Assembly: GCA_003427395.1 (NCBI GenBank)
Contig: BFEA01000231.1
Coordinates: 2,118,686-2,139,567 of the forward strand
DNA length: 20,882 bases
Direction: 5' to 3'
DNA from: Chara braunii
Lineage: Eukaryota > Streptophyta > Charophyceae > Charales > Characeae
Below are positions 16,471 through 20,882 of the stretch, one piece after another. Position 1 is the stretch's first letter. Each line of letters starts with the position of its first letter. The notes beneath the pieces were generated by a model, which saw only the letters and a program-made list of their open reading frames with translations, ran no database searches and had not been told where the DNA came from. A program made the translations under genes and the position numbers.

Positions 16471-16726
16471 ATGAATTACGTACAGCTTTTGAATAAGGTT
16501 GTCATACGAATCGATCATCAAACCAACAATATGTTCGTTTGGATTGCTGGCGGAACGATTAAAAAAGAAAAAAAAAAAAAAAAGAAGGAAAGAAAGGGCT
16601 GAGAACCAAAACAGTTCAGCCTGGTCGAAACAGGATTCCAGAGGAAAAAAAAGAGAAAAAAAGAAAGACAGAATCATACGCAACAAGGAAGAATGGCCCA
16701 GGCAAGCGAGTACGCTTTACGCAAAC
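16471..16726. other. A-rich intergenic DNA
   Basis: A purine-rich low-complexity stretch (AAAAAAGAAAAAA-type) lies at 16560-16675. No gene was found. Confidence 0.5.
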
Positions 16727-16729
16727 TAA

Positions 16730-16896
16730 GGGCCTCGGCACACCACTGTCGAAACGAAAAACGTTTCGAGTGCATGTTCCCGCAGAAACTGGCAAGATGC
16801 ATCCGTTCCTGTGAATAGCAACGTATGCATCTCGCCACTTTTTTGGGGAAGATGCACTCATGCTTTTTACGTTTCGACAGTGGTGAGGCAAGGCCC
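16730..16896. mobile_element. MITE family copy 3, longer 167-bp variant
   Basis: The ends are GGGCCTCGGCACACCACTGT and, reverse complemented, GGGCCTTGCCTCACCACTGT, both continuing CGAAACG: 27 bp with two or three mismatches. Flanks are TAA on the left and TTA on the right, so a 3-bp duplication would have one change, while a 2-bp TA duplication would be exact. The inside matches the shorter copies in part (TTCC-GC--AA-TGG-AAGATGCA) and contains its own inverted repeats (GGCAAGATGCATCC with GTATGCATCTCGCC; CGAAACG-AAAAA-CGTTTCG), so nearly the whole element can fold. No coding capacity. Confidence 0.85.
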
Positions 16897-16932
16897 TTAC
16901 TGTCTGTCGTTCCTGCTTTATTCAATCCTTCT

Positions 16933-17780
16933 TAGGGTCCAAGGTTCTCACGGCGTATAAGACAGGGTCCCAGAGTCCCACTAAGTATTCAATAAGGCAG
17001 GAGGTCCCAGAGTCCCACTAACTATTCAATAAGGCAGGAGGTCCCAGAGTCCCACTAAGTATTCAATAAGGCAGGAGGTCCCAGAGTCCCACTAAGTATT
17101 CAATAAGGTAGGAGGTCACAGAGTCCCACTAAGTATACAATAGGGTCCAAGAGTCCCCCCAAAGTATATAAGATAGGGTGTCACTAAGTATATGACGGTC
17201 CCACTAAATATAAGATAGGGTGCAAGAGTCCCACTAAGCATCAGAAAGGGTCCCACTATAGGGTCCAATCTTCCCACTAAGTTTAAGACAAGGTTCAAGA
17301 GTCCCACTATACGTATAAAATAGGGTCCAAGAGTCCCAGTAAATATTCAATAGGGTAAAAGAGCCCCACTAAGTAGACAATAGGGTCTACTTGTCCCCAC
17401 TAAGTACAAGATACGGTCTCACTAAGTATATGACGGTCCCACTAAGTATAAGATAAGGCCAAGAGTCCCACTAAGTACCAGAAAGGGTCCCACTATAGGG
17501 TCCCAAGGTTCTCACTAAGTATAAGACCGGCTCCAGGAGTCCCACTAAGTATAAGACACGGTCTCACTAAATATATGCCGGCCCACAAAGGCATATGACG
17601 GTCTCACTAAGCATCAGATAGGGTCCAAGAGTCCCTCCCACGAAGTGTCAGAAAGCGTCCCAAGTAAGTATAACATAGGGTTCAGGTCGAAAAGTCCACT
17701 AACTGGTAGTCGTACACTAACTAGTCCACTAACTATACGACACCGTCCAAGATAAACTAAGTAAAAGAGTACCACTCCAC
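16933..17780. repeat. Minisatellite, 37-bp units passing into degenerate 25-45-bp units
   Basis: Five regular 37-bp units start at 16966, 17003, 17040, 17077 and 17114, each with GGTCCCAGAGTCCCACTAAG and ATTCAATAAGGCAGGA. From about 17150 the array continues with shorter, variable units built from AGGGTCCAAGAGTCCCACTA and AGTATAAGATA. The regular end is the homogenised part and the rest looks older. Confidence 0.92.
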
Positions 17781-17909
17781 TACGTACACAGCCCTTCTTC
17801 TAGACCTCACCTCCTGCTACCTGTCATGCAACGGGTAGGGTCCCAACGACAAGAGCAGAAGGCAGGCTCCTCCTCCCACTCCTCCATCGTGAATCTTGTC
17901 GGACGCTAA

Positions 17910-18027
17910 GGAAGAAGCCTCTCCCTCCGCAACTCCCCACATGCACAATTTGCTTCTGTATCTTTCCATTTTCTACCGGAACATTCATTCTTATTTTGCA
18001 CATTTCGTGAGTAGTGCAGCGAGGTCC
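17910..18027 (-). mobile_element. MITE family copy 4, opposite orientation
   Basis: The reverse complement begins GGACCTCGCTGCACTACTCA and continues CGAAATGTGCAAAATAAGAAT and GTAGAAAATGGAAAGATACA, aligning with copies 1, 2 and 5. The far end (GGAAGAAGCCTCTCCCTCCG on the plus strand) is more diverged, with a few extra bases. Flanks are TAA on the left and AAA on the right, so any target duplication is decayed. Confidence 0.7.
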
Positions 18028-18536
18028 AAAGTCGCTCGAACCGTGCAGAGGGAAACAAAGCAGAAGATGAAAAGATCAGACATTAATAAAGACGAAGGGA
18101 AGAAGAAGCAAACCTCCTCCTCCTCCTCCTCCTCTTCCCCACTCTCTTAAACGAATCGGACATCTCGAATGACAACAGACAATGACGGACAAAAATAGTG
18201 TATAGTGAAAAAAGTGTTCATATAGACTGTTTCTCACACATACGCTGTATCAGATAATATCATAACATCTCCACATGCACAGTTCTACATAGATGGAGTA
18301 ATCTAGAACAGAGAGAGAGGCTAAAACTGCTCTTCGTGCATGCTTGCAAAGAACAAACATTACCCTTCAAGCAATGTTCGATCAGCAGGAAACCACAAAA
18401 AGTACGGCCGCTCGCCCTAGCCTGCGACCGCCAACCTGTTTGGGATCCTCATGCACTATACTCAGAAAAACGCGTACAGTGCAGACGAAGACGAACCCAA
18501 CGTCTCCAAGAGACCTCCCGAATGAAGACAGGAAGG

Positions 18537-18537
<1 letters not shown>
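18028..18537. other. Intergenic DNA with a (CCT)n run
   Basis: A (CCT)n microsatellite lies at 18113-18135. No gene, U6-type upstream element or TATA box was recognised before the U6 copy. Confidence 0.5.
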
Positions 18538-18571
<34 letters not shown>

Positions 18572-18587
18572 AGAAGAAGAAGAAGAA
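18538..18587. repeat. (ACG)11 and (AAG)n microsatellite
   Basis: A pure ACG run (18538-18570) changes into AAG repeats (18571-18587) directly before the U6 pseudogene. Confidence 0.95.
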
Positions 18588-18589
18588 AC

Positions 18590-18675
18590 GTCCTTCGGGA
18601 CATCCGTTACCATTGGAACGATACCGAGAAGATTAGCATGGCCCCTGCGCTTTCAAGGATGACAGGCATTTACAG
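18590..18675 (+). pseudogene. U6: U6 snRNA retropseudogene with A21 tail
   Basis: U6 is the catalytic spliceosomal RNA. This copy opens with the 5' stem-loop GTCC-TTCG-GGAC (18590-18601) and CATCCG, then a near-complete match to the conserved core: ATTGGAACGATAC, GAAGATTAGCATGGCCCCTG and AAGGATGACA. It is dead for several visible reasons: the invariant ACAGAGA box reads ACCGAGA (18623-18629); four extra bases TTTC split GCGC from AAGGATG (18651-18654); and the 3' end is cut short, replaced by an A21 tail (18676-18696). The upstream DNA is a microsatellite and not a Pol III promoter. A weak 9-bp target duplication, AGAAGAAAC (18581-18589) and AGACGAAAC (18696-18704), agrees at 8 of 9. The source RNA is clear; the LINE-mediated origin is inferred from tail and flanks. 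Confidence 0.93.
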
Positions 18676-18696
18676 AAAAAAAAAAAAAAAAAAAAA

Positions 18697-19160
18697 GACG
18701 AAACATTGTATGGAAGATATAGCCCGTTCATCGTAAGGTCCGGGCTCGATGAGGGACTACGCAAAGGAAATCAGCAGCTCTACATTTTCATGAGAACAGG
18801 GACACGACCAAGGGGGAGAAGCGGAAGAAGATATGAGCGTGTTCTATTTTTAGAAACCAGTAGACGCCTGGTAGTAATCAGTCAATCCGGCAAAAAGACG
18901 GAAAAACAAGACAGTGACGGAACACCTACGCTGGGGCGCATGTCATTCCATGTGAGATTCCATCTCTCCCAACATGTCCTCCTCATACCTACGCTTTCAT
19001 TCTCCAACTCCTTGCCCTTTTCCGCCGCCCCCTCCTCTCCTCCCTCCTCCCCCCCACCCCGAAAACCGAGGAATGGAACATTGCCGCAGTTTGCCACAAA
19101 TTGTCTAGAATTGCTCAAGTGTGGGTCACAGATAACGAGAGGAGACAGGTAGCGCCAGGG
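18697..19160. other. Intergenic DNA with an unassigned plus-strand frame
   Basis: A 148-codon frame (18706-19152) starts just after the U6 tail. Its first 60 codons have ordinary composition and its end is Ser/Pro-rich. I recognise no domain. Its nearness to the retropseudogene is probably accidental. Confidence 0.3.
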
Positions 19161-19250
19161 TCGCACAGTACCGCAAAGTGAGGAGAGGTGCGGTGTCGCA
19201 CACTACCGCAAAGTGAGGAGAGGTGCGGTGTCACACAGTAACGCACAGTG
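19161..19250. repeat. 35-bp tandem repeat, about 2.6 copies
   Basis: TCGCACAGTACCGCAAAGTG starts at 19161, a one-base variant at 19196 and a partial third unit at 19231. Units share AGGAGAGGTGCGGTG. Confidence 0.93.
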
Positions 19251-19387
19251 CTGCTCCTCTGTCTCTCAGTGCATGTGAGACGAGCGTCACGCCGCCATCG
19301 CTACTGCTGCTCAATCCCTCGATATAATGTGATATCCGAAGACGACAACCGAAATCATCATCCCGCTACGAAATGTAGCAAGACATG

Positions 19388-19506
19388 GGGCCTCGCGCTA
19401 CGACTCTCGAAACGTGCAAAACGAGAGTGAATCTTCCGCTAGAACATGGAAAGATACACACCATAGTTTGTCTTTTGTGCATGTCGAGAGTACCGGAGCG
19501 ACGCCC
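19388..19506. mobile_element. MITE family copy 5 with 3-bp target duplication
   Basis: The element is 119 bp. The left end reads GGGCCTCGCGC and the right end, reverse complemented, GGGCGTCGCTC; both continue into a CTCTCGA block. ATG flanks both ends (19385-19387 and 19507-19509). The inside aligns with copies 1, 2 and 4 (GTGCAAAACGAGAGTGAATC, CTAGAACATGGAAAGATACA, TTTGTCTTTTGTGCATGTCG). A 3-bp direct repeat here and TTA/TTA at copy 1 both favour a PIF/Harbinger-type transposase over Tc1/mariner. Confidence 0.8.
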
Positions 19507-19840
19507 ATGATGGACACAGAGCAAGACGAAAACAAGTGGGCGTCCGGTTTCCATCCTGCATTTGAAGAGTCAAAAAGAAGGACACCCGGAATACCCAACC
19601 TCCCTCTGTGAGAGGGAGGAGACAGAACTCCCTGATTTATACCTCCTCTCAGTGTCCTTAGCAACAATAAGACAGTCAGCCTCCGCCAACACCTCTTCTT
19701 CCCTCGCGTCTCCCACCATGGCCATCTCCCTCCCACCGTTCATCTCCGCTCGCTCGCTCAGTACTTCTCCTCCATAAGACAGTCCAGCTACCTATCAATG
19801 CCCTCACATAGACCCTCAAAACGCTCTCTCTCTCTCTCTC
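19507..19840. other. Intergenic DNA with a short hairpin
   Basis: CCTCCCTCT-GTG-AGAGGGAGG at 19599-19619 is a perfect 9-bp stem. A CT run lies at 19824-19840. No gene was found. Confidence 0.5.
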
Positions 19841-19977
19841 AGCGCACATTCCCTTTACCCCCCCGCTCTCTCACACAGGCATAACACCCCGCGCCCACGC
19901 GTAGACACCAACACAAAACACTCGCGCGCAGAGACACGTGCAATCCATAACACACCTCTGCTTACATACCTACGAAG

Positions 19978-20024
<47 letters not shown>

Positions 20025-20178
20025 GTACATTCTATAAAACCTCAGCGTACATTCCCTTTACCCCCCCGCTCTCTCACACACGCATAACACCCCGCGCCCA
20101 CGCGTAGACACCAACACAAAACATTCGCGCGCAGAGACACGTGCAATCCATAACACACCTCTGCTTACATACCTACGC

Positions 20179-20231
<53 letters not shown>

Positions 20232-20236
20232 GTACC
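19841..20236. repeat. 203-bp tandem duplication, nearly identical, ending in (CT)n(CA)n
   Basis: Units start at 19841 and 20044 and share long identical stretches (TTCCCTTTACCCCCCCGCTC, CGCATAACACCCCGCGCCCA, AGAGACACGTGCAATCCATA, CTCTGCTTACATACCTACG). They differ at a handful of bases and in CT-run length. Each unit ends with a CT run, a CA run and CGTAC. A CT run also precedes unit 1, so exchange between microsatellites is the likely origin. Confidence 0.96.
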
Positions 20237-20882
20237 GAGAGAAAATGGAAAGCCCAAGAACGTTCTCTAGAAGCTCACATTGAATGACCCCTTTACAACT
20301 TGCTACGGCCTCTCGTGCTGCGGACCTATTGGAACAGTCCTAACGGACAAGCGGAAGTGTCAATCCAGACGCTCGCCACTGTTCTGAGTTTTCTTGTTGT
20401 CGCTCCGATATACCGACATCGACGACTTGTCTACCTTCTTCTCCGCCTCCGTACTGCAACACCGTGTTCGGGATGTGATATTGGGGAGAGGGCGGAGGAG
20501 AAAGCGGGTCGCTGAGAGAGGGCGGATCCTCTTCCGCCGTATTGAGGTGCAAAATATTGGTTCATTCGACGAAAGCAAGGAGATGGAAACACGGCCAAAC
20601 ATGACACGGGACAATAATCCCCTCGCAATCCAAAGAGCAACGAAAAATTGAAATTAAAAAACAAAAAACAGACGCCTACACAAAAATCACGACTTCAAAA
20701 AGCGCGAAAAACGAAATGAGAGTTTTACTAAGATCCCCCTACAAAGCGATGTTCCAAATCGACAAAAATACGGCGCAACGATTTCATCCCCCTCCCCTTT
20801 TCCAACCCCTGCTCCCCCCATAGACAGGTGAACATATACCCTGCCTATCGATGTCAATTTTGGAATGGAGTCAACGAAAGCC
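20237..20882. other. Intergenic DNA; a weak integrase-like peptide in one frame
   Basis: The plus-strand frame at 20300-20515 contains SPNGQAEVSIQTL. It resembles the region around the catalytic Glu of retrotransposon integrases, where an Asn-Gly or Asp-Gly, Gln-x-Glu and a Thr-Leu follow a Pro. Nothing upstream in the frame matches the other catalytic residues, so this is at best a short relic. The rest to the window end is unrecognised; A runs split by C occur near 20656-20669. Confidence 0.2.

Noticed and set aside
15766-16686. 306-codon minus-strand frame, the longest in the window
   Set aside because: It lies antisense to a purine-rich tandem array. Stops are rare in the pyrimidine-rich complement, and neighbouring frames are open too.
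18590-18675. Functional U6 snRNA gene
   Set aside because: The ACAGAGA box is changed, TTTC is inserted in the core, the 3' end is missing, an A tail replaces oligo-T, and there is no Pol III promoter upstream.
1-20882. LTR retrotransposon with paired LTRs
   Set aside because: No long direct repeats with TG...CA ends, primer-binding site or polypurine tract could be paired; the direct repeats seen are all local tandem duplications.

Overview
The window looks like non-coding nuclear DNA from a large, repeat-rich eukaryotic genome. The best taxonomic clue is a dead U6 snRNA copy at 18590-18675. Its 5' end (GTCC-TTCG-GGAC followed by CATCCG) resembles U6 of plants and green algae more than the animal form, so a green-lineage host is my inference, although some protists share this 5' end. 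There is no operon layout, no Shine-Dalgarno pattern and no recognisable conserved protein. Open frames are short, and many exist only because of homopolymers or microsatellites (poly-Lys, poly-Phe, Ser-Leu, Arg-Glu, His-Thr). I therefore report no confident protein-coding gene.

Layout. 1-660: a reverse-oriented SINE-like element with an A/C-rich tail, then a 104-bp tandem duplication whose first copy carries a small inverted-repeat transposon and whose second copy is the empty site. 1266-2120: three tandem arrays plus short palindromes. 2270-3195: poly-A tails and a small retroposed insert. 3200-4400: a pyrimidine-rich repeat array. 4410-6380: a direct repeat, a second MITE copy, a 109-bp perfect-ended foldback and a second SINE-like copy. 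6380-9170: many A/T homopolymers, including an 80-base A tract, and two tail-only insertions with target duplications. 9480-15240: microsatellites (GA, TC/TG, TG, CAC, GAT) alternating with short tandem duplications. 15640-16470: a purine-rich array whose units can be read as basic and acidic peptide blocks. 16730-16896: a longer member of the MITE family. 16933-17780: a minisatellite. 17910-18027: another MITE copy. 18590-18704: the U6 retropseudogene. 19388-19506: another MITE copy with a 3-bp target duplication. 19841-20236: a 203-bp tandem duplication.

What works together here is DNA turnover. Three processes are visible. (1) A cut-and-paste non-autonomous family of about 120 bp has five copies in 20 kb, with ends GGGCCTCGC and probably 3-bp target duplications, so it needs a transposase encoded elsewhere. 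(2) A LINE-type reverse transcription activity has left poly-A tailed inserts, including U6 and inserts that are almost only tail. (3) Local tandem duplication of 18-300 bp units has occurred at about twenty sites, several bounded by microsatellites. I found no new gene system. The most useful observations are the MITE family with its internal empty site, the tail-only inserts and the SINE-like pair with a compensated hairpin.
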